Below are positions 1-7,355 of a DNA stretch of 8,969 nt, piece by piece. The notes below the pieces were generated by a model. It saw nothing but the letters and a program-made list of their open reading frames with translations, ran no database searches and was not told the DNA's origin. The stretch lies in assembly GCA_900543105.1 (NCBI GenBank), contig UQQA01000102.1, positions 1 to 8,969 on the forward strand, given 5' to 3'. The translations under genes and the position numbers were made by a program. The DNA is from an uncultured Ruminococcus sp. Its GTDB lineage: Bacteria; Bacillota; Clostridia; Oscillospirales; Ruminococcaceae. Every line of letters starts with the position of its first letter. The first letter of the stretch is position 1.

Positions 1-12
1 TTTGTAATCGGT

Positions 13-42
13 TAATATTAAATTAATTTTTATTTAATATTA
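13..42. repeat. AT-only inverted repeat in the leader
   Basis: TAATATTAAAT (13-23) and ATTTAATATTA (32-42) are perfect 11-bp inverted arms around an 8-nt T-rich loop. All pairs are A-T, so the hairpin would be weak. It may be the tail of a terminator of a gene to the left, an upstream promoter element, or chance in very AT-rich DNA. The rest of 1-148 shows no coding sequence. Confidence 0.3.
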
Positions 43-69
43 TATTTACATTTATTTATTAACAAAGTA

Positions 70-98
70 TTCCATTCTACGGGATTTTACGTTATAAT
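70..98 (+). promoter_or_regulatory. Candidate promoter of the chemotaxis-type gene
   Basis: A perfect TATAAT lies at 93-98, 50 nt before the start codon. The hexamer 17 nt further upstream (70-75, TTCCAT) is a poor -35 match, so the call rests mainly on the -10 box and the AT-rich DNA upstream. No sigma-28 type motility promoter could be recognised, although that would be expected for many chemotaxis genes. Confidence 0.35.
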
Positions 99-132
99 AA
101 ATGTATATGACATTATCCGTGAAAATATGCTA

Positions 133-140
133 AAAGGAGG
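133..140 (+). promoter_or_regulatory. Strong ribosome binding site deciding a TTG start
   Basis: AAAGGAGG ends 8 nt before the TTG at 149-151. This near-perfect anti-16S match at ideal spacing is why the rare TTG start is chosen for the chemotaxis-type gene; no competing ATG start with a ribosome site was seen. Confidence 0.8.
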
Positions 141-148
141 CGTTCGGA

Positions 149-1552
149 TTGAATAAAAGATCGGCTAAGATAAAAGCCACATCCGCAGTTACGTTTTGCA
201 CCGCTCTGCTTGCAGTCTGCGCAGTCACTCTCGGCATAAAGCTTAACGTGCGCACTGATGAGGCATCGTCTGTAAGCGTTTCGGCAGAAAGCACCGCCCT
301 TTACATATCCGAAAAGGCTGACCTTATGAAAGCGGCAGCCAAAGAAACCTCCGAACTCGCATCTATACGATATGCGCCCGATGAATTCAAGAGCTATGCG
401 CTCCGCGACCGAAACAGCGCACTTTCGGGACTTGGGATAAGCCTTGACTTTATCAAAAGCGGCGAAAGCGTCGGCTTTGCAAGCGGAAAAAATTACAGCT
501 CAACGGAAGTTCTCTCTGTTTCGGACGGATTCATTTTCGATGAAAATTCGGGCAATCTTTACTATGCCGTAACAAACTCCGCAAACGGCAATATCACTGT
601 CTGCGGTTGTGATGCAGACTATTTCGGCGGATACTTCGCTTCGCTTAAAGATATGGGTGCGAAGCTTTCCGTCGGTAGCAAAACTATCATCTCGACCGAA
701 CTCAACTCCCCTGTTTATGATAAAGCGAGCGAGCAGTGCGGTGAATTTTCGCTCGAAATGTTCGACTATAGCTTTCCCGAAAAGACCGACAGCCGACCTT
801 TTATAGCTGTAACGACAGTGATCGCGGCTGTCCTTGCCGCTGCTGGCTCGGCGATATGCTGCGTTCTCATCGGCAAGACAGACGAAGAAAAAGCTGCCGA
901 GATCAACTCCCCGAAAGTGCAGGATCTCCCCGTTCTCACCTCGCCCGTGCAGGAAGAACACACTCCCGTGCAGAAGATATCAGCACCTGAACACGAACGC
1001 TCCGTGCCCGCTTTTGTTTCCGAAGAAACGGAAAAGCAGCTCGCCGCTCTCGGTGCAGAGCTTGAACGTACAAATAATGAAAAAGCCGAGCTTGAAGAGC
1101 GCATAAAAACGCTTGAAGCAAAGCTTACAGCTGCCGAGGCTTCGGGAAAAGATACAGCATTGGCGGCTGCCGAAGCTGAAAAAATGATAAAGGAAAGCCG
1201 TGAAAGATCGTCCGAACTCGCCGAAGCCGTAAACATCATCGGTGAGAAAAATCAGCGCATAAAGTCTATCATCGGCGCTATCGAGGACATAGCTTTTCAG
1301 ACGAATATGCTTGCGCTCAACGCCGCGATAGAAGCTGCCCGTGCAGGCGAAAACGGCAAGGGATTTGCTGTTGTTGCCGATGAGGTGCGAAGCCTTGCTG
1401 CCGAAAGCGCAGAATCGGCACGAAAGTCCGCCGATATCCTCAATGAATCGGAAGAAGCGGTTAAAAGAGGCAGTTCCGCCGCCGAGCAGGCTGTTCTTGC
1501 GGCAGATAAGGCTCTTGAAAGTGCTGAAAATGCTTTAAAAGCAGCAAAATAA
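149..1552 (+). CDS. Methyl-accepting chemotaxis-type transmembrane signalling protein
   Basis: This 467-residue protein is probably a membrane receptor that signals to a CheA/CheW array. Seen in the sequence: a hydrophobic helix at about residues 12-31, an extracytoplasmic region of about 185 residues, a second membrane helix at about 218-241, a proline-rich linker at 251-290, a coiled coil at about 292-365, and the conserved MCP hairpin tip at about 373-420 (IEDIAFQTNMLALNAAIEAA, then GFAVVADEVRSLA). The C-terminal arm ends about 45 residues after the conserved block. There is no recognisable HAMP domain where one normally follows the second helix. The two arms around the tip are each roughly 75-90 residues, which would suit a short MCP class; that is my estimate. 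The extracytoplasmic domain matches no family I can name, so the ligand is unknown. Start is TTG with a strong ribosome site. The gene stands alone, with a tRNA gene downstream and no clear terminator of its own. Confidence 0.85.
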   Translation: MNKRSAKIKATSAVTFCTALLAVCAVTLGIKLNVRTDEASSVSVSAESTALYISEKADLMKAAAKETSELASIRYAPDEFKSYALRDRNSALSGLGISLDFIKSGESVGFASGKNYSSTEVLSVSDGFIFDENSGNLYYAVTNSANGNITVCGCDADYFGGYFASLKDMGAKLSVGSKTIISTELNSPVYDKASEQCGEFSLEMFDYSFPEKTDSRPFIAVTTVIAAVLAAAGSAICCVLIGKTDEEKAAEINSPKVQDLPVLTSPVQEEHTPVQKISAPEHERSVPAFVSEETEKQLAALGAELERTNNEKAELEERIKTLEAKLTAAEASGKDTALAAAEAEKMIKESRERSSELAEAVNIIGEKNQRIKSIIGAIEDIAFQTNMLALNAAIEAARAGENGKGFAVVADEVRSLAAESAESARKSADILNESEEAVKRGSSAAEQAVLAADKALESAENALKAAK

Positions 1553-1602
1553 GGTCAACACTCCAAATAAAATCAAAAAAAGGTTGACCGCAGAGTTTTT
1601 TT
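1553..1602 (+). terminator. Weak candidate terminator after the chemotaxis-type gene
   Basis: GGTCAAC directly after the stop codon (1553-1559) pairs with GTTGACC (1583-1589) across a 23-nt A-rich loop, and a run of seven T lies at 1596-1602. The long loop and the 6-nt gap before the T run make this a poor intrinsic terminator. The right arm is also the -35 box of the tRNA promoter, so the repeat may be coincidental. Confidence 0.25.
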
Positions 1603-1612
1603 GTGCTATAAT
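1584..1612 (+). promoter_or_regulatory. Near-consensus promoter of the tRNA-Leu gene
   Basis: TTGACC (1584-1589) and TATAAT (1607-1612) are separated by exactly 17 nt, and a TGC directly before the -10 box gives an extended -10. Transcription would begin near 1619, about a dozen nucleotides before the mature tRNA 5' end. This is the strongest promoter visible in the window. Confidence 0.85.
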
Positions 1613-1630
1613 ATAGCTTGTGAAAATTCT

Positions 1631-1714
1631 GCGGATGTGGCGGAATTGGCAGACGCGCCAGACTTAGGATCTGGTGTCCCCGACGTGCAGGTTCAAGTCC
1701 TGTTATCCGCACCA
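1631..1714 (+). tRNA. tRNA-Leu (anticodon UAG)
   Basis: The acceptor stem pairs GCGGATG (1631-1637) with TATCCGC (1704-1710), followed by discriminator A and an encoded CCA (1712-1714). The anticodon arm is CCAGA-CTTAGGA-TCTGG, giving anticodon TAG, which reads CUA and related CUN leucine codons. A long variable arm (TGTCCCCGACGT) and the GTTCAAGTC T-loop are as expected for a class II leucine tRNA. It is a single gene with its own promoter and terminator, not part of a tRNA cluster. Confidence 0.97.
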
Positions 1715-1721
1715 AACCCAT

Positions 1722-1757
1722 AAACCTCGCAGCTGCGTCAGTTGCGGGGTTTCTTTA
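1722..1757 (+). terminator. Intrinsic terminator of the tRNA-Leu transcript
   Basis: AAACCTCGCA (1722-1731) pairs with TGCGGGGTTT (1743-1752) over 10 bp with one G-U pair and an 11-nt loop. A T-rich tail (TTTCTTTATT) follows. The hairpin starts 8 nt after the tRNA CCA end. Confidence 0.8.
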
Positions 1758-1863
1758 TTGCTTTATTACATAAAATCAAATGTGCAAAAGGTCAGTGCCA
1801 CAACAAAAGTACGACAAAAATAAAAATTAAACAATTTGTTCACAAGCACCATAAGCAATACTA

Positions 1864-1965
1864 ATACTAAACACCAATAAAATACAGGAAAAAATCTGCG
1901 CCGAAATCCTATATATGGGAGATTGTAGGCTTGATTTTTTCCAAATTTTAAATGGTGTTTAGTAT
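1864..1965. repeat. 102-bp near-palindromic element, MITE-like
   Basis: The outer arms ATACTAAACACCA (1864-1876) and TGGTGTTTAGTAT (1953-1965) are a perfect 13-bp inverted repeat. In exact register inside them, GGAAAAAATC (1887-1896) and GATTTTTTCC (1933-1942) form a second perfect 10-bp repeat. A 14-nt dyad at the centre (1907-1920, one G-U pair) lies within about 1 nt of the overall symmetry axis. The whole could fold into a long hairpin. Terminal inverted repeats with TA near each end and no coding content resemble a miniature inverted-repeat transposable element. No copy elsewhere in the window confirms mobility, so an RNA hairpin or a non-mobile palindrome remains possible. Confidence 0.55.
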
Positions 1966-1995
1966 AAAACGTAAAATTGATTATACAACAAAAAT

Positions 1996-2038
1996 ATCCG
2001 CATTTCAGGTCCCGGTTGACTGAAATGCGGATTTTTTT
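1996..2038. terminator. Strong bidirectional intrinsic terminator
   Basis: ATCCGCATTTCAG (1996-2008) pairs perfectly with CTGAAATGCGGAT (2020-2032) over 13 bp with an 11-nt loop. A run of T follows on the plus strand (2032-2038), and a run of A precedes the stem (1990-1994), giving a T run on the minus strand. It sits 11 nt past the last stop codon of the leftward operon, so its main job is to end that operon. It would also stop rightward read-through. Confidence 0.9.
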
Positions 2039-2049
2039 ATCAAAATGCT

Positions 2050-3840
2050 TTATCTCTTTGTGAAATAAACCGTGTAAGGCTCGTCTGTAACATCATAAAG
2101 CGGAACGAGATAGAAATTTTCGGGCTGATTTACAGTGCGGTAAACGCTCTGCTGCCATGGGAAAGTGCTGTAGGTATGCTCGATAGTGTAAGCAAGTGCG
2201 CTTTCGGGGTCATCGTTTTCCATTGTGATGCCCTTGTCGGAAGAGCAAAGTCCTGCGAGGACGATAGGGCCTTCGGAAAATGCTGTGAGCTGAGGCATAT
2301 CGGGAAGCGAGGACATTGTGAGCGCTGTGGGGAAGTGAAGATTTATCGTATCATTTTCCCAAGTGCGTTCGATGCTGATATAGCCGTTTTCAGCCTTGCC
2401 GTCAAACTTTTCACCGTTGATGCATACCTCGGGTTCGCCGACCGTCCAGCCCGGAACACGGAGCGAGAGCGTGAACTTCTCGGGTGCCTTTGCGTTTACA
2501 TTAAGCTTTAAATACCATCTTGACATTCTGCTGTTATCGTGTTCATCGAACGAAGCACCGTCGTTGTAATACTTCATATCGACGTTCTGTGTAACGGTGA
2601 CATTTTCGCTGCGCTTGTATTCGGAATTAATGTACTGACCGACAACAAGGCGGTCGTTTTCGGTGTCCTCATACCAGCAGAGCATCGGGTAAATGGTGTG
2701 CGCCTGAACCGTTGTGCCGTGGCAGCACCAGAAATCGTGGGTCTTGCTTCCCCACTTCTTTACGCTGCCTGACTTCATCGGTAGGAAGTAAGCAGGCATA
2801 CCCGTGAATTTGTTCTGCTGTGCAAGGAAGCCATTGTAAAGGTTCTTCTCTATATAGTCGAGGTACTCGCTTTCTCCCGTGAAGCGGTAGAGGTAATCGG
2901 CAAGGCGAACCATATTGTAGACCGTGCAGAACTCCTGCGTTCTTTCGCCGATGAACATTCCAAGCTTGTGCGGAGGTATCCAGAATTCGCCCGAATTCTG
3001 ACCGCCCGTGCAGAATGATTCCCTGTCGTAAACTGCACACTTCCAGAACTTCTTCACTATCTCGAGCCACTTTGAATCCTCTGTGATCTCATACATTTTA
3101 GCTGCGCCCTGCGCCCACGGAACACTTGCGTTTGCGTGGCAGTTTGAAAGCGGGTCGCCTCCGTCTGTGAGCTTTTTGAAGATAGACGGGTGCGAGTAAC
3201 GCTGTGCAAGGATGAAATATCTTTCGTCGTGGGTGTATTCATACAAGCCTGCCCAGACCTCGAGCATACCGCCCTCTTCGCCGCTGTAAACAGCGTGTGG
3301 GTTGACTTTTTCCATTTTCTCCGTCCACTCGATATACCAGTCGGCAGCGTTGCTGAGAATTTCAAGCGCCTTTTCATTCTTCGCATACATTGCGCTGTGG
3401 TAAAGTCCGAGGAGAGTTTTATGCATTGTATACTGCGGTGACCAGACGTAGTAATTCTTTTCAAGCATCTCAAAATATTTTTCGGGGATAGAGCCTACCC
3501 ACCTGCCGCCGTTGAGCTTCTGGCAGCGTTCAAGTTCATCGATGATGTTGTCAAGCTTTGCTTTAAGCTCACGGTCACCGTTCTGTGCGATGAGCATTGA
3601 AGCAGCGGATAGCCAATGTCCGAGGAAGTGTCCGCGGAGCTGGCAGGTCGGAGATTCCCAGCCGAGGTGCATTTCAGTCACATCTCTGTCCGTGCGTATG
3701 CAGGCTTCAAGGTAGAAGTTCTGCAAAAGATCCTCATTTTTGAGTTCCATAAGATACGCTCTGTTGACATCGGAGCGCTCCTTGAAAAGTCCCGGGAGAA
3801 GATGTGCTTCGGTAACGTCTGTATTCTTAAACTTAAGCAT
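2050..3840 (-). CDS. GH127-family (DUF1680) beta-L-arabinofuranosidase, cytoplasmic
   Basis: This 596-residue protein matches the DUF1680/GH127 alpha/alpha-barrel family, which hydrolyses terminal beta-L-arabinofuranosyl residues, as in plant hydroxyproline-linked arabinans. Seen here: the early GHFLGHWLSA block (about residues 70-79), TGGQNSGEFW (278-287) with Glu285 in the place expected for the acid/base, E303-F-C305, and the paired cysteines C372-C373 in WCCHGT. Together these match the zinc-binding Glu/Cys set and nucleophilic cysteine of the characterised Bifidobacterium enzyme HypBA1. The C-terminal third (about 400-596) is beta-rich. No signal peptide is present, so it should act on imported oligosaccharides. 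ATG at 3840 has an AGGAG site that touches the upstream stop codon, with a 12-nt gap, so translation is probably coupled. It is the last gene of the operon. Family assignment is firm; the exact linkage cleaved could differ (related families such as GH146). Confidence 0.88.
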   Translation of the reverse strand: MLKFKNTDVTEAHLLPGLFKERSDVNRAYLMELKNEDLLQNFYLEACIRTDRDVTEMHLGWESPTCQLRGHFLGHWLSAASMLIAQNGDRELKAKLDNIIDELERCQKLNGGRWVGSIPEKYFEMLEKNYYVWSPQYTMHKTLLGLYHSAMYAKNEKALEILSNAADWYIEWTEKMEKVNPHAVYSGEEGGMLEVWAGLYEYTHDERYFILAQRYSHPSIFKKLTDGGDPLSNCHANASVPWAQGAAKMYEITEDSKWLEIVKKFWKCAVYDRESFCTGGQNSGEFWIPPHKLGMFIGERTQEFCTVYNMVRLADYLYRFTGESEYLDYIEKNLYNGFLAQQNKFTGMPAYFLPMKSGSVKKWGSKTHDFWCCHGTTVQAHTIYPMLCWYEDTENDRLVVGQYINSEYKRSENVTVTQNVDMKYYNDGASFDEHDNSRMSRWYLKLNVNAKAPEKFTLSLRVPGWTVGEPEVCINGEKFDGKAENGYISIERTWENDTINLHFPTALTMSSLPDMPQLTAFSEGPIVLAGLCSSDKGITMENDDPESALAYTIEHTYSTFPWQQSVYRTVNQPENFYLVPLYDVTDEPYTVYFTKR

Positions 3841-3852
3841 TGTTTTGTCTCC

Positions 3853-4689
3853 TTATTTTTCAAAGCGGAAATATTCAAAGTCAAAGCTGCTGCCGGGGAG
3901 AAATGCAAACGATACGGTCTGCTTTCCGTTTATGCCGCTGATATCGAATGACCTTTCGGAATAATTTTCGCTGTCGTCAGTTTTAAATTCGCAGAGGGCA
4001 CGGTTCTCGCCGTTTTCGCCGTTCGTGATAAGGTGAATACTGTTGAGCGGCAGCGGCGATCTTCCGCTTATGACAAGTTTTGTCGGTTTTTCGTCGGCAA
4101 AATCGAACTCGCCGAAGTCGAGCAGAACGTTGTTTCCGATATTCGTAACGGCTTTTTCCTCGGCTGTGAAGCGGTCGCCGTAGATATGCTCGGAATCTGC
4201 CGCATAATTCACGCCGAATTCGCGGTTCGGCTTTTCAAATCTGAAGCCGCTCATCTGATAGCCGCCGTCCGTTTCAACGCAGAAGGTATGTATGCCTTTG
4301 AGCCGTTCGGGGAGCTTGTAGGTCTCGTCCTTGAATATCATCCACTCGGGCTGCTTGTGATATGTGAAGCTGCCGAGGAGCTTTCCACCCTCGTTCGGTA
4401 TGCCGTCATAGAAGCGAACATTAACAGGGTCAAGTGTGTTCGCCCATATCGAAACGGTCACTTCGTCCGAGCCTGCCGAGCCGAAGTCAACGTTGCCGAA
4501 CGCCGCCCATGAGGAAACTCCGCCCGATGCGAAGCCAACGCCCTTGTTCACACCGCTGCAAATATTTTCGCTCGCTCTTGTGTAAATTCCGCCGTGAACG
4601 AAGCTGTACGGTGAAGTGAGAGCATCGCCAAGTCCGCCGTAAATTTCAGCACGGAAAGAATGTGTATGCGCTCTGTTCCGTTTTTGCAC
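3853..4689 (-). CDS. C-terminal part of the frameshifted GH2 glycosidase (two beta-sandwich domains)
   Basis: This frame (278 codons from a GTG at 4689) continues the GH2 protein and is probably not a separate gene. Convincing sequence begins at GLGDALTSPYSFVHGGIY (about 4635 leftward); the residues before it are simply the GH2 coding sequence read out of frame. Two domains of similar size follow, about residues 19-152 and 155-278, ending in the related motifs SGFRFEK and EYFRFEK. They look like a tandem pair of CBM6-like, galactose-binding-type sandwiches, as I recall from the C-termini of clostridial GH2 enzymes with DUF4982. The GTG has no ribosome site before it, so independent translation is unlikely. 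If one base is restored near 4640 the whole protein would be about 1162 residues from the ATG at 7340. Confidence 0.7.
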   Translation of the reverse strand: MQKRNRAHTHSFRAEIYGGLGDALTSPYSFVHGGIYTRASENICSGVNKGVGFASGGVSSWAAFGNVDFGSAGSDEVTVSIWANTLDPVNVRFYDGIPNEGGKLLGSFTYHKQPEWMIFKDETYKLPERLKGIHTFCVETDGGYQMSGFRFEKPNREFGVNYAADSEHIYGDRFTAEEKAVTNIGNNVLLDFGEFDFADEKPTKLVISGRSPLPLNSIHLITNGENGENRALCEFKTDDSENYSERSFDISGINGKQTVSFAFLPGSSFDFEYFRFEK

Positions 4690-7340
4690 ATCGCACGGAG
4701 ATAGAAACAGCCGTCACCCTTGGCTTTGAGTGTAACAGTACCGTCCTTGTTGTCGGTACAGTCGGCAATATTTGTCGGTATCCCCGTTTCGTTTGTCACC
4801 TTGAACTCGATATCGTCCGCATAATCGGAATTTTCGGGGTAAGCCTTGACATTAACGGTAATCTCGCGCTTTTCCTCGGAAAATTCAAGGCTCTCGGCGC
4901 AAAGTTCAAGCTTTCTTACGGGTATCTCGTCCGTTTTTCCGCACTCTGTTTCGGCGAACGAAACATTTTCTATTGAAGAAACGCCGTTCTCGTATTCAGC
5001 CTCGACCGACTTCAATATGATAACGCTTTCGGGAAGCTCGGGCGAGCTTATCGTTACCTTTATCTCCCCTGCCTTGTCAGTCGCGCCGATGACCGCGAGC
5101 ATTTTGCCCGAGAAAAGTCGGCGTGAAGTTCCTTTGTACTGGTCATAGTCTGTGCTGTCGCCGTTGTCAAGACCCATAAGCCTTGCCGCGCCCTCGACAC
5201 GGATATTCACACGGTTATTCGCATTTGCGCAGAAGTTTCCGTCTTTATCGAAAGCGGAAATTTCAAGGTAGATAAGATCACAGCCGTCAGCTTTAAGCTC
5301 GGTCTTATCGGCGAAAATTTCAAGCCTTGCGGCATCTCCGAACGAACGCTGAACATCCTCTGCGATTATGTTTCCGTTTTCATCATAAGCGGCCGCTTTA
5401 AGCTCGCCCTTTGCGTAAGGAATGATGAAATCGGCGGTGAGCTTTTGTCCGTGCAGATGATCTATTTCGGTCACGCCGAGCGAAGCTCCGTTATAGAAAA
5501 GCTCGACCTTCGGCGCATTTGAGCAAACTCTAACATCTATCGGCATACCGTCATTGAAGTCCCAGTACGGGAAGATATGCACGAACGGCGACTTTTTACA
5601 GTCCGTCCACTCGGCGCGGAAAACGTATGCGCTGTCCTTTGGGAAGCCTGCCGTATCATACTGACCGAAGTAGGAATTCTTCGTGCTGTAAGGCGTTGGC
5701 TCGCCGATGTAGTCAAAACCAGTCCATATAAACTGACCTGCGCAGTATTCGGCATCGCGGTCCTTTATGATGCATTCCTCGGTGTTCTTTGCGCCCCAGC
5801 CCGTGCAGCTGTTGCCGAGCGAGGAGCATTGCTCATCATCATCGGCAAGGACTGTCTGCGAAAGCGGGAAATGGTAAATCCCGCGGCTCTGTACGACCGA
5901 AGCCGTTTCACTGCCGTATATTGCCCAATCGGGGTGAGCCTTGTGGTGGTCGGCGTAAAGTCTTTCACCGTAATTGTAGCCGACAAGCTTTAAAATGTCG
6001 CCGCACTTCTGACCGTTTTCCCACTGCATATAGTTTGAGCCGAACGTTACATAGCTGTTGCCGTTCGGGTCGTGCAGCTTAACGAGCCTTTTGAGCCAAG
6101 CAGTTACTTCCTGACCTCTCTCGTCAGCGTGGGTATCGAAGATCTCGTTTCCGATGCTCCAGCCTATTACAGACGGTCTGTTTCTGTCACGGCGAACCCA
6201 CGAAGCTACGTCTTTTTCTACCCATTCATCGAAAAATCTCGCATAGTCATAGTCGGTCTTTGAACGCTCCCACATATCGAAGCCCTCGGATAGAACAAGC
6301 ATACCCGTTTCATCGGCAAGCTCCATAAATTCTTCCGCAGGCATATTGTGCGAGGTTCTTATCGCATTCACGCCCATTTCACGGAGCTTTGCAAAACGTC
6401 TGCGGAGTGCCGCTTTGTTGGACACAGCACCAAGACAGCCGTTGTCGTGATGCTCGCACGAACCGTGAAGCTTTATATGCTTTCCGTTGAGGAAGAAGCC
6501 TTTATCGGTCGTGAATTCTATCGTTCGCAAGCCGAAACGCTGGCTTACACACTGAACTATATCACCGTTTACGATAATTTCCGAAACCATTGTGTAAAGG
6601 TAAGGCTCGTCAATGTCCCAAAGCTTCGGTGCTTCGACCGTCATTCTCTGAGTTGTGAGCGAATAAGCCGAGCCGTCCGCTCTCACTGCCTCGGGTATGC
6701 AGGAAATATCAACTGCGCAGGCATCGCTTTCATAGCTTGCAACGCTGTTTCCGCTGTCGTCAAGGATAGTGCTTTTCACCCTTACGCCTGCTATCGGAAC
6801 GCTCTTTTCACGGACGATCTCGGAGGTTACTTCAACCTCCCAAGCGTTGTTTTTCGGCTTTGCGGAGATGTAAATGCCGTCATTTCCGAAGCGAATTTCT
6901 GAGCTTTCGCAGAGCCATACCCTGCGGAAAATACCTGCTCCCGAATACCACCTTGAATTCGGCGAGCGGTGATCGACACGGACGGTCACAGCATTTTCGC
7001 CGTTCTTCACAAGGTCGGTTATGTCGAACTGAAATGCGGAATAGCCGTATTTCCATTCGCCTGCGAGCGTACTGTTGACATAGACTTTGCTGTCTGTATA
7101 AACGCCGTCAAAGCGGATATATGTGCGAACGCCGTCTTTTTTCGTGTAAGAAAAATTCTTTCTGTACCAACCCGTTGAGGTCTCATACAAATTATTCGTA
7201 TCGTAGATGAGCCAGTCGTGCGGAACATCTACCTGTTTGAAATCGAAGCTTTCGGAATAGTCCGAGCCGAACGGAGCTTTGAAAAACTCCCAGTTATCGC
7301 AGAAAAGCGTTCTGTTTGAATATGTATCGCAGAAATTCAT
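4548..7340 (-). CDS. GH2-family glycoside hydrolase with DUF4982, frameshifted near its C-terminus
   Basis: This is a retaining exo-glycosidase of the GH2 clan (beta-galactosidase, beta-glucuronidase and relatives). From the ATG at 7340, domains in order are: sugar-binding jelly roll (about 10-145, with VPHDW, TGWYRK and WYSGAGIFRRVWL), Ig-like domain (about 152-272), TIM barrel (about 276-580), DUF4982 (about 590-670) and two further Ig-like regions (about 670-777 and 790-898). The acid/base is Glu399 in WSIGNEI; the nucleophile is probably Glu478 in GSETAS. WTGFDYIGEP follows at the barrel end. No signal peptide is seen, so it is cytoplasmic. The ATG at 7340 is preferred over an in-frame start at 7400 because GAGG lies 8 nt upstream and the family begins here. 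The last 27 or so residues before the stop at 4548 are out-of-frame and match nothing; the true continuation is in the frame ending at 3853. Substrate cannot be read from sequence; the operon suggests an arabinose-containing glycan. Confidence 0.88.
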   Translation of the reverse strand: MNFCDTYSNRTLFCDNWEFFKAPFGSDYSESFDFKQVDVPHDWLIYDTNNLYETSTGWYRKNFSYTKKDGVRTYIRFDGVYTDSKVYVNSTLAGEWKYGYSAFQFDITDLVKNGENAVTVRVDHRSPNSRWYSGAGIFRRVWLCESSEIRFGNDGIYISAKPKNNAWEVEVTSEIVREKSVPIAGVRVKSTILDDSGNSVASYESDACAVDISCIPEAVRADGSAYSLTTQRMTVEAPKLWDIDEPYLYTMVSEIIVNGDIVQCVSQRFGLRTIEFTTDKGFFLNGKHIKLHGSCEHHDNGCLGAVSNKAALRRRFAKLREMGVNAIRTSHNMPAEEFMELADETGMLVLSEGFDMWERSKTDYDYARFFDEWVEKDVASWVRRDRNRPSVIGWSIGNEIFDTHADERGQEVTAWLKRLVKLHDPNGNSYVTFGSNYMQWENGQKCGDILKLVGYNYGERLYADHHKAHPDWAIYGSETASVVQSRGIYHFPLSQTVLADDDEQCSSLGNSCTGWGAKNTEECIIKDRDAEYCAGQFIWTGFDYIGEPTPYSTKNSYFGQYDTAGFPKDSAYVFRAEWTDCKKSPFVHIFPYWDFNDGMPIDVRVCSNAPKVELFYNGASLGVTEIDHLHGQKLTADFIIPYAKGELKAAAYDENGNIIAEDVQRSFGDAARLEIFADKTELKADGCDLIYLEISAFDKDGNFCANANNRVNIRVEGAARLMGLDNGDSTDYDQYKGTSRRLFSGKMLAVIGATDKAGEIKVTISSPELPESVIILKSVEAEYENGVSSIENVSFAETECGKTDEIPVRKLELCAESLEFSEEKREITVNVKAYPENSDYADDIEFKVTNETGIPTNIADCTDNKDGTVTLKAKGDGCFYLRAMCKNGTERIHILSVLKFTADLAMLSLHRTASFTAEFTQERAKIFAAV
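4632..4650 (-). other. Likely site of the GH2 frame change
   Basis: Family-like sequence runs through HILSVLKFTA in the GH2 frame (to about 4635) and resumes as GLGDALTSPY in the frame offset by one lost base. The junction falls in a short GGC/GGA-rich stretch (CGCCG on the plus strand, 4634-4639). No classical X XXY YYZ slippery heptamer is in frame, so a one-base deletion or a sequence error is likelier than programmed frameshifting. Confidence 0.65.
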
Positions 7341-7348
7341 ATCGTTTT

Positions 7349-7352
7349 CCTC
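7349..7352 (-). promoter_or_regulatory. Ribosome binding site choosing the GH2 start
   Basis: GAGG on the minus strand lies 8 nt before the ATG at 7340. It supports this start over the longer frame that opens at 7400 and overlaps the end of araD. Confidence 0.65.
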
Positions 7353-7355
7353 ATT

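Larger units (their letters stand above)
1715..2049. other. Gene-free spacer between convergent units
   Basis: No believable coding sequence is present on either strand. From left to right it contains the tRNA terminator, about 105 bp of AT-rich DNA with nothing recognisable (1758-1863), the 102-bp palindromic element, about 30 bp of AT-rich DNA, and the bidirectional terminator. Confidence 0.7.

Noticed and set aside
61..98. Sigma-28 type motility promoter before the receptor gene
   Set aside because: Neither a TAAA-type -35 nor a GCCGATA-type -10 box could be placed at the right spacing; the TATAAT at 93-98 fits a housekeeping promoter better.
1461..1721. Minus-strand open frame of 86 codons with a GLEPARRGHQILSLARLPIP-type segment
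   Set aside because: This segment is the tRNA-Leu gene read on the opposite strand, a well-known spurious protein annotation. The rest overlaps the receptor gene antisense.
1715..2049. CRISPR array or riboswitch in the spacer
   Set aside because: There are no direct repeats with regular spacers and no aptamer-like conserved core; the structure present is explained by two terminators and one palindrome.
4634..4710. Programmed -1 frameshift in the GH2 gene
   Set aside because: The nearest candidate, C AAA AAC, does not fit X XXY YYZ and lies well before the point where family sequence changes frame. No clear stimulatory hairpin was seen, so mutation or error is preferred.
6348..6902. Plus-strand open frame of 184 codons
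   Set aside because: It is antisense to the GH2 sugar-binding and barrel regions, shows no recognisable domain, and exists because of codon bias on the coding strand.
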